A program made the translations under genes and the position numbers. Source: Nymphaea colorata (taxonomy: Eukaryota; Streptophyta; Magnoliopsida; Nymphaeales; Nymphaeaceae). Taken from it: a stretch of DNA of 64,000 nt. The stretch covers positions 3,080,723 through 3,144,722 of the forward strand of contig NC_045145.1 in NCBI RefSeq assembly GCF_008831285.2, given 5' to 3'. Shown in pieces: positions 13,155 through 25,900 of this stretch (within the stretch, counting starts at the first letter, position 1; each line of letters starts with the position of its first letter). The notes below the pieces were generated by a model. The model had not been told where the DNA came from and did no database searches. It saw only the letters and a program-made list of their open reading frames with translations.

Positions 13155-13325
13155 TCATCTCCCAGTCGCAGAAAGAGGACGACGCCGCAGCTGAATGGCA
13201 AAATGAACATCTTCCTGCACAAGCCGAGCCACAGACTCTGGCGAAGAGAAGGTGCCCCTGAAGACCCTGTTATTGCGCTCCTTTCAAATGCGCCACCAAG
13301 CTGAAATGAACCACAACCTCCAAAC
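13155..13325 (-). pseudogene. LINE ORF2 C-terminal scrap
   Basis: Read on the minus strand, the sequence encodes WFISAWWRI, a stop, then KERNNRVFRGTFSSPE and about 30 more residues. The I-W-x-x-R-N-x-R-x-F pattern is typical of the C-terminal part of plant L1-type reverse transcriptase polyproteins; here the Trp codon has become TGA. A similar motif (WSIWK-stop-RNKRFHG) occurs near the end of the LINE at 44.7-50.3 kb, so this is a 5'-truncated, decayed relative. Confidence 0.55.
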
Positions 13326-14148
13326 ACTACCTTAGGAAACAGACAAGAAGAAGTGTATATTAGGTTATTGACCACATCACTTGCCTAGGAGTGGGGTAGA
13401 ACCCCACTCATCCGAAAAAGTATATAATATAAGTAATGATTGCAACTTTAAAATCTATTATGTTTGATTCAATATTCTCCTGATAGGGAGAATATATAGA
13501 ATGACATATTTCTTTGTTTTTGGAATACGTGAAACAACACATCTTCCTCTTGAGCAACAAGCGTAGTTCGAAACTTCGTAGAACAACACCGGCATTCATT
13601 TTTCAAGTTATTTTGTCTATCTGCTATCTCGTGTTCCATCTTTTAATATTAAGAGGTGAATTGAATTCAGCCGGGGGCTGCCGAATGTTATCTGATGGCT
13701 AAAAAATGAAAAATCTGTTATTGGAGGAATTATATAATAATTTTTTTGCTTCACCATAAACCAGTGATAAAGCCTTTGTGACAGAAGACTTTTCATGATA
13801 GATTTTAATCATTTATCCCTTTGGAGACAATATCCAATCACCCGCCGATTTCAATTCCCACTTATTAAGAATTGCTGGAGAAAGCAAAATTTAAAATGCA
13901 TTTTTTATTGTCCACTCATTTGCATCTATTTCTGCAGAAAATTAAGCAGAGTCTTAAGGGCCGCATAACTTATGTTGGGCCAAATTCATTTTTTATTCAA
14001 TTTCCTCGACTTGTGAGCTTTAAAAAACCTGGCCTGAGTGATAAGAGTTGCATTTGGTGGCAAGTTTTTTGGCTGGCTGTTGTTGCAACTTAGATTACAT
14101 CATACCTCATTATTTTTTTTTCCAAGTTCTCAAAGAAGTTTTCTCGAG

Positions 14149-14405
14149 GGGCGCGTGGATAGCACAACAAAACCAAGTTTTTGTCTTTAAACCTTAGATT
14201 TTACTTTCAAAACCAAGTTTTTTGGAGTGTTTGGATGTCATCAAAATTGGATTTGAGGAAAACCCAATTTCCACAAAACTTGGTTTTGTGCAAGGTGAAA
14301 ATATAAAAGCATCCAAACCAACAAACCAAGATTCCAGAATTTATTAAAAATACTTAGTTTTCATACAAAACTGAGTTAAATGAGGGTGTCATCCAAACAA
14401 ACACA
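14149..14405. repeat. MITE-like repeat with GTTTGGATG-type ends
   Basis: Starts GGGGCGCGTGGATAGC and ends GAGGGTGTCATCCAAACAAA. The interior repeats AAACCAAGTTTT and its complement. It shares style and words with 56.50-56.69 kb. No clean target duplication was identified. Confidence 0.45.
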
Positions 14406-15504
14406 TCTTAGTACTTTGTACTTTCTATGAAATTGATGAACAACTTCATATTCAAGCTTTTGTCATCAATTATTGCCCTTCCACTCAATATAAAAGCAAA
14501 ATTTTCAAGCAAAAATTGGAAAAAAAATTTAGTGTGTGCTTTTGCTGCTAAGCAAAATCCAAAACTTATGAGGAGCATCTATTAACACCCCAAATGAAAC
14601 CAGTGAATATATATATCTAAAAACCATGCACCATATATTTGAAAAATACTTTATATATAAATATAAAAAAATTAAGATTGACCAATATATATGAAAATTT
14701 TATTGAACTTAATGGGCAATTGCCCACCCTCAAGGGGAGAGCCAACCTTTTATTGGGGATGGAACCCTAACCCTAAGCGCGTCCAACTGCACAAGTCCCT
14801 AAAAGCTCCATGATCATCGTCGGTTTTGTAAAAATCAAATATTGAATGGAATCCGTCAGGCTGTTCATGCATTGGGCGATTCAATTGGATATTTGGGTTG
14901 AGATTTTTTTAAAAAAATATTAAATTTACGGTGCAAAATCAATAAAAACAATAACTTCGTAAAACTATTAAATTTTTAAAAAATGAACAATGTACATCCC
15001 ATCGGCCTTCTCTATATGTGAGCAAATCAATTTGCCAACAATTTTCATTGGTTTCCGGCCAATTCAAGCTGACTTCTACAGCTATGATTGTCACAGAATC
15101 ACATACTAAATGTGATCTATGTTGAGGTCAATTCTTAATTAATTTTGCCCGCATTGAATAACACCCAGCAAACAGTAAATGCAATTACTTGTGAGGTTAA
15201 ATGGGTTTTCATCTCTAACTTTACAATACCAAGGTAGTATATAGAAGCTTGGGCCATGTTTTAAAATTTTAACAAGGAATAGTGCGAAAACTTTCATTGT
15301 ATGGTAGTTTCTAGCTATAACCCCTTATGTAGAGGAAGTATGTGTTAAAACTTAAAGGGGTCATTTTTTTCACATACTGGAATAAAGAGTGTTTATTTAG
15401 CCCCGAAATAGATGCAAATTCTGGATAATATAGTGGAAATGAGTTTTTCTTGCACTCTCATATATCTATCTTCTTTTGTCGCATCCTTAACGAGAAGATA
15501 ATTC

Positions 15505-15742
15505 AGGGGGTGTTTGACTACTCCAGATTTGAATTGTGTCATGATTTTACTGATATGACAAAAGATTTAATGGTAAAATCCATGATTTACCAGATGTAAG
15601 ATCCACGCTTAAGACCCTTATTTTATTTATTTGTATTGAGAAAAGGCCGGAATTAAAATCAGAAAGGAGAGGGTCTGATCTTAAATCAACGGTTTTCAAA
15701 CCTAGAGGAATTCAAATATGATGTTATCAAACACTCTTTGTG
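15505..15742. repeat. MITE-like repeat related to the 7.5 kb Tourist element
   Basis: The left end is GGGGGTGTTTGACTACTCC and the right end contains ATCAAACACTCTTT, an approximate inverted match. The interior carries the shared words AGATCCACGCTTAAGA and CGGTTTTCAAACC. Confidence 0.45.
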
Positions 15743-15826
15743 GAAACTACCATACCATTGGATCTTAACACAATCTTAATTACTTTTCCTTTCAGGTGAG
15801 TGGGTGGTTAACAGACCACCTAGAAT

Positions 15827-16005
15827 CAGTAATGGAGCTACATATAGGCTGGCGTAGACAGTTGCCCACACCAGCAACAAAATTTTTATTTATTTTTACA
15901 TAGATTTCTTACAATTATTTACTCATTTATATATGTTGTGCCTATTCAAAAATGAGAATTTCTATAACAGCGCCCTATAGCCAAAAATTTCTAGCTCCGC
16001 TGCTG
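15827..16005. mobile_element. hAT-like MITE (CAGTGGCGGAGCC family)
   Basis: A 179 bp element. The left end is CAGTAATGGAGCTACATA and the right end, read inward, CAGCAGCGGAGCTAGAAATT, both degenerate forms of the CAGTGGCGGAGCC inverted repeat. Flanks are CCTAGAAT and TCTAGAAA, a 6-of-8 match to an 8-bp target duplication. Just inside the left end is the hairpin-prone GGCGTAGACAGTTGCCCACACC motif that recurs near 54.8, 59.95 and 62.1 kb. Confidence 0.6.
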
Positions 16006-16013
16006 TCTAGAAA

Positions 16014-19000
16014 TGATGCCTCAAAAACCCTCCATTCCTCCAGCCTCAGGGGTCCTATCTTGGGCATGTGTAGGCAATGACCTCCCTTCCGTTCGATGTA
16101 ACATCCCTAATTTTTGCGGTTCAATGGAGTAACATTCATGGAAATCGAGGCCAAAACACGTTATCTGCTTGCACCCCTCACATGCACCATGCTATGCCTT
16201 TTAAAACCGTAATTACTTTTCCTTCATCAATCACCCATCAAGAACCCAGAACATGTAATTTCTTGGTCATGAAATAATAGCAGCAATTCATCCCAATTAT
16301 TGAGGATGGAGTTTGTATAGTGATGGGCTCAAAGAAATGAAAAATATAGCCTGAAGGAGTCTGAAATGGTGGAAAATTCTTTGCTATTTAGCATGTCTTT
16401 GTTTCAAACTGTAGCCCTTCATTGGTGGTGATGTCTTTGCTGTTCAAAGGTCTACTGCCCCCTAGATACTTGTTTAGTTCTATAGGGTCCTTGCGTTATT
16501 TCTTTCTTTCTTTTGGTTCTCTTTCTTACATAGATATCTGATTATTTGAATAAAAGATAGGGGCCTTTTCCACAGCAGGACTACTTTATCTTCATTTAAT
16601 ATTAAAAAAAAGCATTTATTGAAAAAAAACAGCGAGGACTGTGACAGTTCAATTTTTCAACAATGGCAAACAAAGATAAAATTAACTTTTTACCCCTCAA
16701 GTATGCAAAAAATTGCGTTTTCACTTCCCACGGTGGGGTACCTTTTGAATGTGACTAAAGGTTATTTCATCTTGATTTTCATCTACCACTAAAATTTGGT
16801 ACCTCATTCAGAATTATTTTTTGAATTTAGACCGTCCATTATAATTTCTTACAAGTTAGACAGTGGTTTATACTTTAAAAAAAAAAAAAGCTAGGCAGTT
16901 TATTTTCAATTTCACGATTGTTTTAGTGATGTGCTAAAACCAAGTTTTCACAAAACTGAAATAGATGAAAATATCACCAATGCAAGGGTAGATTGTGTCA
17001 GCTTTCGGCTACTATTTAAATAATTTATGATTGATTGTGTTTCAATTATTTTTTATATTTTTTCATTTATTTTTTTGGAAATGAAGTTTTTAAATAGTTG
17101 ATTGAGCTGCTTTGGTGAATGGGCTTATTCACCGCCTGCTGACGTGATGCTTATAAAAATATAAGGCCACGTAATCGTTTTTCCTAAAGAAGCTGCGGTT
17201 AAGAAGCAGATCCGTAGCTTGTTTATGGCGATAAACATAGACGTAAATAGCTTATATATGTTTGATTATGAATTGGTTTATGAGTCCAATTATTGGTTAG
17301 ATTTGATGAAAAAAAGTGTGATCTAATTAATAATGGGTTATGGATTCAATAGAATAAGAATCTGAGTTCGATCATCAATCGTTAGATGAAGATGTGATCG
17401 CATTACATATAGATGTCAGATCTCATGCTAATCGAATGCAATTCGATTTTCAAAAGTAAGTTCTGAGTTTCAGACCAAATTATGCCAAATTCAATTAATT
17501 AGAATCCAGCCAAAATTGAATCCAAGCACCGAGATGCAGATATGTAAATCAGTTATTGTGAGAGACACTTGGCTACCGAATGAACTCGAAATCTTAAGTT
17601 CCTAACAGTTGCCACCTTCTTATTTGCATTTGAAGGTCTTAATTAAGTCAATCCCAACGGAAATATTCCAAAAAGATAAAAGCTCTATCTCTTTTCTTTC
17701 TCTTTCTGGGGTTTAAGATTATTTTAAGACCTAGATAGAGGAAGCAATACACTAGTCAACTAAAGTGTTGTATCAATCTTTTGCAGTTTAGAAGATTAAC
17801 ATCCATAATAATCAAACTGACAATCAAAACTTAATCAATTCAATCCTCCTCCACAAACAGAGTGCCTTTTCCATCTTCCGATCAGCACAGTTACGCCTCA
17901 ATCGACCTGCCATCCACAAGGCAAGGCAGGCTGACACGAATCTTCGATTTTTGTCAGGTTCCTAAAAATTCTTTAGAATTGGTTCTTGTTTATATTTTAA
18001 ATGGAAAAGCCAAGCAGACGGATGGATAAGGCTGCAAAACGCAGTCAGATTCTCTGGTGTCCTCCTTTTTACAAAAATGATTCACCTCCAATTGGGATAT
18101 CGACAACATTCGTCACAGTCAATGCCAGCTTTGGTATTATTTCCCCATCGACGTTCCACGGAAAGCTTTAGGAAAATGAGAAAAGGAAGAAAAAAGGCAG
18201 GCTAGTTTTTCCAACCTGCGGTAGGCTCTGCACAAACGCCATTTTTCTTTTATAAAGAGAAGAGGTTGGCTTAAAAGCTGACAGAGAGGAAGAAGAGCCG
18301 GTGGGTGCCAGCCTTCCCGGACAACACATGCCAGCCTTTTTTTCCAGGTAACATGTGGCTGATAAAATTGCCTTTAAAAACAACAATGTAATCAATGTTG
18401 GCCTGGCCAGTGCCCAGCTGGGGCCGGTTTAAGCCATAAGATGTTGTAACGACCACCCGGTCCTGTATCGATGTCTTCATCTTTTTATTTAGAGATGCTG
18501 GATATGTGTTTTCATGAAGCCGGCGACTAATTCCACTGAAGGCCGAAGCCTCCGCTTTCACCAAGATCCAAGGCTGCTTTATCGCGATAAGATTTTGTCT
18601 TCCCACAGGCAACAACCCGTCTTTCTTTTTATATAAACACACAATGAAACACCGATGGAATTGGAATTTGTAGAGATTAATTTGTCGTCCAAAGAATACA
18701 AACAAGACAAGACTTGGTCTCTGTCCTTGAAACCAAGTCAGAAACCCGTCTTGACGCAGCCTCCGAGCGGGGTTTCGATGCTTGAGAGGTACAAGCAAGT
18801 CCCAGTGCGGCCAACGATGTGATCAGAACACCTAGTTGCCTCGTCCAGTACAGGTGCACCGCTACCCGTACAAAGGTCCAATTTTTCATAAGCCTTTTCT
18901 AATGCAAGCCAAAGCTGGGTGCAGAAAACAGTGGACTTCAGGACAAGGAAAAAGGAAAGGGGTGGAGGCACCAGAAAGGCTAAAGATAATCACTGCTACC

Positions 19001-19400
19001 AGCCTGCAATGGCTCAATGACAGTTCATAAAACGCCTGCAGCTGAGCGTCCGATCATACATCCAGCCAGTCTTCTACAGTGTATCTGCAAGCCAAAATTC
19101 CTACAGCCAAACATCAAGAACATGAGAGTGTTTTTTTCCTTTTTTGGAGGGGAGCGGCGGTTATCAAAGATCAATTTTTACAAAAATAGAGAAGGCCTTA
19201 GCACTTCTTATTTCATTTTAGTTACAACAAATCAAGCATCTGTATATCACTCACGCATTTACAAGAAATAAATGCACTCCCCAACGTAAAAAGGGGGAGA
19301 ACAAATTATGTTACAAAAGAATGAGATGTGGGGGTTAGCTTTTTCTTTACATGAATGGGGTCAGGAAGGGTCAGAATCGGAACATCACCAGCGGGTGGCG
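16014..19400. other. Intergenic downstream of the formin gene
   Basis: No supported gene. Open minus-strand frames at 18168-18971 have no recognisable domain and overlap in several frames. The formin 3' UTR probably ends somewhere near the right edge of this interval. Confidence 0.45.
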
Positions 19401-20373
19401 TCTCCCACGTATTGATGCCTGCCACGACATGGTCTGTGCACAACTAAGACACCTTGCAGCCCTCCAAATTCTAGTTACTCTGGGAACCATTCCAAGCACA
19501 GTCTCTCTGAGAGAGAGAGAGAGAGATCAGGTCGCCCACTTGCCAATTAGGAAAACAAGATAGCTTAGATGCCACATACTGATCTAAGAGTCACTTCTGG
19601 GCTGGGCTTTTGGACAACTTTCATTCAGATCGATGGGCGATGGACCTGCAAATTCATTCAGAAACAAAATGTTAGTAAAGGGCTTCAGTTTTTTCTCAGA
19701 GTCAGTAATCAGCCGTCCAAGTCCATCAACAACTTGATTAATTCATGATGTCACAAACACAGGCCTTGAATACTGAATCAAAAACAGTTCGCCGTATGAG
19801 CCTTTTTTCTTATTTTTCTCAAAATAAGGCAGTAGTACCCTTTTTTCCTTTTGAACTATTACCATTCAAGAACTATTTAATGCAATCCAAGAAAATAGTC
19901 TTTATGTGTTCAGGGCAATACGTCCACTGGATAAGGACCCAGAACTGTTGGCTCCTTGTGGCAAATACTTAATGTTCTGAATATCGGAATTGGCCATGTA
20001 TCAGTTTATTGATCCTAGGTAAATCAGATCATATGAGCAAGTACGCATCAGTCGATGAGAGCCTATTTTCTATTTCTTGAAAAAAAAAATCTATAATACC
20101 AACTAAAATAAGGATTTAAAAAAAAAATGTACTAGCCAGTATCATTTCCTCAGCAACAAGCCAAATAATCACAACATTGTTTTGTTTTAAACTGTAGCAA
20201 GAAGACTAACCTGTATGACACCAAAGATATTTTGCGCTTGCCACTCCAGCCGTCTGCCTCATGGTTTATCTGCAGTGCCCATTGTGAGTCCCTAGGTAGG
20301 GATGAAGGGGTTCAGCTTTTACCTTTCCAATAGGAAAATCTACAACCTGTGTGCCAAAGTGTCTTATGAGAAT
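19401..20373 (-). other. Putative formin 3' UTR with an intron
   Basis: Downstream of the formin stop the minus strand has a good donor (ATACAG|GTTAGT, exon end 20211) and acceptor (TTTGCAG|GTCC, exon start 19645). These would place an intron at 19646-20210 inside the 3' UTR. The poly(A) site was not found. This rests on splice motifs only. Confidence 0.35.
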
Positions 20374-22893
20374 CTACTTCGCATTGCCCCTTGCTGGGGC
20401 TTGGAGCTTCATTTTCTCCTTTTGTGCTTCTTTTTCAGCTTTTTTCCTCTCAAACTCCAGTTGCTTTACATTCTCCTGATGTGCCGCCACAAACAACCTC
20501 ACAAAATTCGAAAGTGTAGAGATGACTGCATTGATTGTTTTTTCACCCATAATCAGTTTAGAGGTGACAAATTGCGCGTTACATCACAAGCATAGTAGAA
20601 AAACATCGATAAAATAGGAAACAGCTAGCAAATACAATTTAGTTTATTCTGGTTCTCCATATTTGGATCTCCAAATTAATTTACAGTACCGTAATCAATG
20701 CCAAAAACTATCTTAAGCAGGACTACAAATACTTGCAGTGAAACAACCCGCAAGCCAATTTTATCCCATATGCTTGCTTGACGAGGCCACAAGGAAAAAT
20801 CACATAATCATTCGGGATATTCTACCACAAGCCTAGAAATGAACAGTTGCTCTCTATTGGTTAACAATAGTTACCCTGCCATGAAGAGTTCATGCTTATT
20901 CTTGAGCACTCTACTCGTTCACTATACTTCCAAAAACATTGTCAAACTAATCATCATTGAGAACACAAACTGTGCATACAGTACAAATTGAAAGTGTGCA
21001 GGAAGGGTTTACTGATCAATCAAATTTAATAATTTCCAAGCCTTTCCTGACAAATTTAGCCAGTCATTTATTAATCTACAAATTAATGATTTTTTAGTTT
21101 TTCACAACAAAGGAAGAAAACCATAGTCATTAACTAATCTTAGTTATTTTTACAAGACGTTACAAGTGTTCCCATAGAGGTCAATTCTTGAAATGGTTAA
21201 CATTTGTTTGAAGGTGCCAGTAGTTCAAGCCATTATTCCAACATTGTAGAAGTTTAAGAAGGAATTTGGATTTCTAATTGAAGCACAGTTCTTCATCCTC
21301 ATCTACTGCCTAACATGTTTTTATCTTATTACTTCTTGAAATTTAAAGTATAGTGAGCCAAAATTGGTCCCCTAATAAATTCACATTGTGAAGGCATAAC
21401 TAATATAGAAGTCCAATATACACAGACGTTTGAGATAGGATGCCAGTCCCATCATTAGAGCATCAGTAAGGAGAAATGTTCTTGGGACTCTGTTTCTTTG
21501 CTATGAAGCCCCATCAACCTAGTACAATGATCAATCCAAACTGATGATGATACACATCGGGGAAAATCTCAACCTGCCCTGTTACAAGCTTTTCAATTTA
21601 CAACAGAAATGGCTACGAATTAGGGCACTAAGTAGCAGCAGACCCAGGTACATATGATCATCCATTCTCGAAATCTCAAATGCCTTCAAACCTCTTTACA
21701 AAACACATGTTCTCTTGTTCTGGGCTCCAAGTCAAGTAATGGACATGGGCTGGTACAAACATAATAATCTGAAGCAAATTTGACCAAAGCACCCAACATG
21801 TTGGATTCCAGCCCACCCATAGCATGCTTTGATACTTAGGACAAGACTTAGGTATTTATGGCCATTCAACTTCCTCCAAAATCTTAGATACAAGATTATT
21901 CCCAAGCCACTTGCACACTTGGGATGCCACACTTAGCCGATACGTATTAGCAGAAATATACACAGCCAGCAATTAAAGAAATCAAAATGATTATGCTTAC
22001 AAAAGACAAAAATGCATAACTGAAGGAAGCAACAGAGAAAAGAAATCCATATGTAGGTAGAAGTTACCTTGCTCAAAAGGACACCTAGCAGGATCTTCAC
22101 CAAAATAGAGAGCAAGTGCATCTGCACTTATCCCCTGCAAACAGTTCATTCAACAAACATAAGAGCACAATAGATGCAAGGATTCAACATATGCATCTTC
22201 AAGTTACTTTTAATGTTTTGGATGCATACCACAGCAGAGTAAAATGAAGTTAACGATTGAACCTCCATCTCAGCACAAACAATGAACTCCTTCAATGTCT
22301 TACCACCAAACAAACATCACTTTATTAGTAAGATCAGCACAAGTTTGGCTCATTATATATTAGATGACTTATCTGGCTGTTTGGACTTTACGACTTGCAC
22401 AATAAAGAAACTGATAAGGTAAATACCTTACGGAAAACTTCTGAAACAAGACCATCATTTTCAGATGCAGACAATTCTTGTTGAACTTTCTCCAGCCCTT
22501 TAGTTAGGGCTTGCATTTCCTCAGCTAGAAACTTCAATTGGATCTGTAGGGACTTGTACATCAGGCAACCAACTGAAGAAATGGTTAAATGAAACAACAG
22601 ACTAGAATGAAAGATAAGAACCTTTGACGCCTCCTCCAAGCTGACAAGATCCTTGTGAAAATTCAATAGTTCTGGCGACTTACTAGCAAGCACCTAAAGC
22701 AATAGAGAAGGAGGAAGTTAGAAAAATAACCATCCAACAAAAGATATGGCTGGCGTCACACAGATAGGAAAAATATAATATATAGGACTGAGCACCAACT
22801 TTAACTTGCATAGTATCAGACCAATCATTTTGGTTCTCTTTTCTCATAGCTTTTACCTTTCATACTTCTTGGAGTTTGTTTATGCTTTCTGTG

Positions 22894-22933
<40 letters not shown>

Positions 22934-25900
22934 GCTGCCCTTTTTCTATGTGACTGTGACTTTAAGCATTATCTCAGAAATCTAAGAATTAAAGATGGAT
23001 GTGGGATGATGGAAAAACGTAGGAATTAGAAAATCATGAAAGACCAATATCTAGATTCGATTTTACAGCTGAAAGAGCTAAAATTTTTTAATCCTAAAAC
23101 ACTACTAAAATCTGATTCATACACTGGATTTCATGATTTTTTTAACACACACACACAAGTATATGTCTCTGTGTCTTCTACATTCTTTCTGAGCCACTTA
23201 AAGCACCTAGTCCAGCCTAGGCATGCATAGGCTCTACACATCGCATCAGCGCTGCTAAACATTTAGCAAAACAGGACATTCCATACCATTTGCAAGGTTA
23301 GATTAGTGAAAAACCATATTAAAAAAAAAGGGACCGCACTAGCAGGCTGGCCACATCTTGGACATCCAAATGCAGCTTCTTCTCTTGCAACTCAAAATGA
23401 AATAAAAGAAAAGCTATGTCAAAATGCAGGAATTAAATTTGAGACAGCACTAGGAGAAAAAGAGAAAGTTATCCTTTTACCTTGCACAGATAGTGCATAA
23501 GGGTCATCTTGTTATTCACAGCACGAGTATCTGCCAGTTTCAAAAGACTATCCAACCGGAAACCGATTGCAGATCCTGCACATAATACAACCATTAAATG
23601 AGGTCGAGATAAATGGAAAAATAGCTCACTAAGCAACAAAATGATAACCAAACACAACCATCAGAACATCAAAGTAACACCGATGGTGAAGTTGCTGCTC
23701 AGAAATGTCATGACAAGGTCAATATTCCATAGTCAAATCTAAGCATTACAGGAAAAAAAAGGAGTGACACTTTACTAGAATTTGGCAACAAAGAGATGCT
23801 TGCCATAGATCAGAAATAATGAAAAATCAATAAGAGAATGAGAACAAACAGGCCAAGTGATGAGTGTGAGGGTGTGGAGAAACTTGATGAGCATGATACT
23901 GGAGGTCACCTTGTATTATTGTAATGTCAAACAACATAGGAACAATATCATATCTATTAGATCTAAAGTGAATAACATCCATGTGTGTCTGGGCCTAATC
24001 ATAAGTTAAGTCCTAGGTCATAGCTCTTTTGGTGACGAATTGAAGCAGGCTAGACAATAATTTGGGACCGATCAGGTTAACTGTTCAGATACAAAAGAAT
24101 GAGTTGACAATAGATGTGTATGACCTTATATATACAAGTAAATGATATCCGTGAACATTCAGGTCTAATTACGTATACAATATCCTCTTCCCTAGCTTTT
24201 TCAGTACCAAGTGGAAACATGTCAGAAGGCTGGTTAAGATTCACCATACTGACTGCTCAGTCATCTCAACCGCTGACAAGGAAAAGTAACAATCGACTGG
24301 GTAAGCACCACATGAAATGAAAATAGATGAGACTACTATGAAGAATTTAAGTTTAATGTGCAATAAATCGGGTAAGAAAAGCTCAGGAAAAAGGAAAAAG
24401 GGAGGATGGGCTGGTTGAAGCAAATAGAGATTGATTTTACAGAGGTGAATTTAGCACCATTATAGCCTCTCAGCAATCTTCAGAGAAATGAAGAACAGTT
24501 TCATCAAAAGTATTGGAACCAATGGATCATGTGGATAGCAGATAAACAAGAGAATCTCCACGTTAGCTGGGAAGCCAAAAAAAAAAAAAACACACAAGAA
24601 ATGTACATCAAAACCAAATATAAGTTCCAAAAACTCCATAATGTCAGAGGTGCAACCCTTTATCGCATCCTTGCTGGTTTCTTCATCATTCAGTCCACAA
24701 TAAATTGAAAAAGAAAGAGAAATTTGACTTAAAACAGAATTAATACTACAGTGGTCCAAACAGGATAATGTTTCAGAGGATGCAAATGATTAGTTCATAA
24801 TCTTTGAAATCATGATTTTCAAAATGGGGACCATAAATTACAAAATCAATTGAATATGATGAAACGTGTGGAAAATAAAATCACACAACCATAGTAAATG
24901 TTCAGAAGCTTCCACTTACCTCTTGCGGTACCCTGGTTTAGAGTATTCCCCAAGAAAAGAATTGTTTTCATGATTCTCTTCAATTTAACGGAACTTCTGA
25001 TCTGTTCAAAGGTAGGTTTGGAATAAGGACAAACTTGTTAGAACAAAGTAAAAAAAGGAGAATTACCATTAACATGTATTAAAAAAGTAATCACCTCCTC
25101 ACTTGCAGAATTGACAATATTTAAGTTTTTCCTTAGATCAGTGACCTGGATCATTAAATACGACAGAAACCAAGTGAAAAGAATTTCCCAATCAATCAAG
25201 GGATTACAAAATTAATTCCAAGGGAAGCCAACCTGGGAAATGAACTGTATCTTGAAAGAAAATACTCTGAGCTTGGATTCAACCCTAGGAACTTTCATTA
25301 ACTCCAAAAAGAACTGCAGAATCACAGATTGGATATTTGTAGACACTCAGAATCTTAAAAAAGAAAGGATATACCGAGAAGAGAATAAGGTTAGTTGGGA
25401 AAAAAATTCAAAGCCATTTAAGGTGACTGCATGAAGTTGAAATACATATGCATAAATTTTCAAAAGGCATCTTCTGTGTGATAATATAAAACTCAGAACA
25501 TGAAGCAGACAATGAATACCTGTTCACATCTTCCTAAGTTTTCCTTGTCACCCTTGTAGCCCTAAGCATTCAGAATTGTAAGAATTAAACAGAGTTTGTT
25601 CATGAAAAAAAAAATTTACATATAATTTGACGTGTAACCAAAAAAAAAAAAAGAGGAGAGCAACTGAGACAAATGAGAAAATTTGTAGAACGCTTCCAAA
25701 CCAACCCTAAGAAGTTCCATTTCTTCTTTTGTAGGGCAGAATTTGATGAGATTTTCTACTATCTCAACATCCAAGATTGAATCATCTAATGCAAGGGCTG
25801 CACTCTAAAGAGAAAAAGAAAACAAAATTAGTCAAAATATATTTGGATCAAATCAAATTACAATAAATTATTTAACAATGAAATCACTACATTATTTTCC

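Noticed and set aside
14762-14778. Telomere-like CCCTAACCCTAA word
   Set aside because: Only about two units; no array, so an interstitial chance match.
18168-18971. Overlapping minus-strand frames of up to 175 codons
   Set aside because: No recognisable motif, several competing frames, no splice-supported structure. Possibly non-coding RNA or chance.
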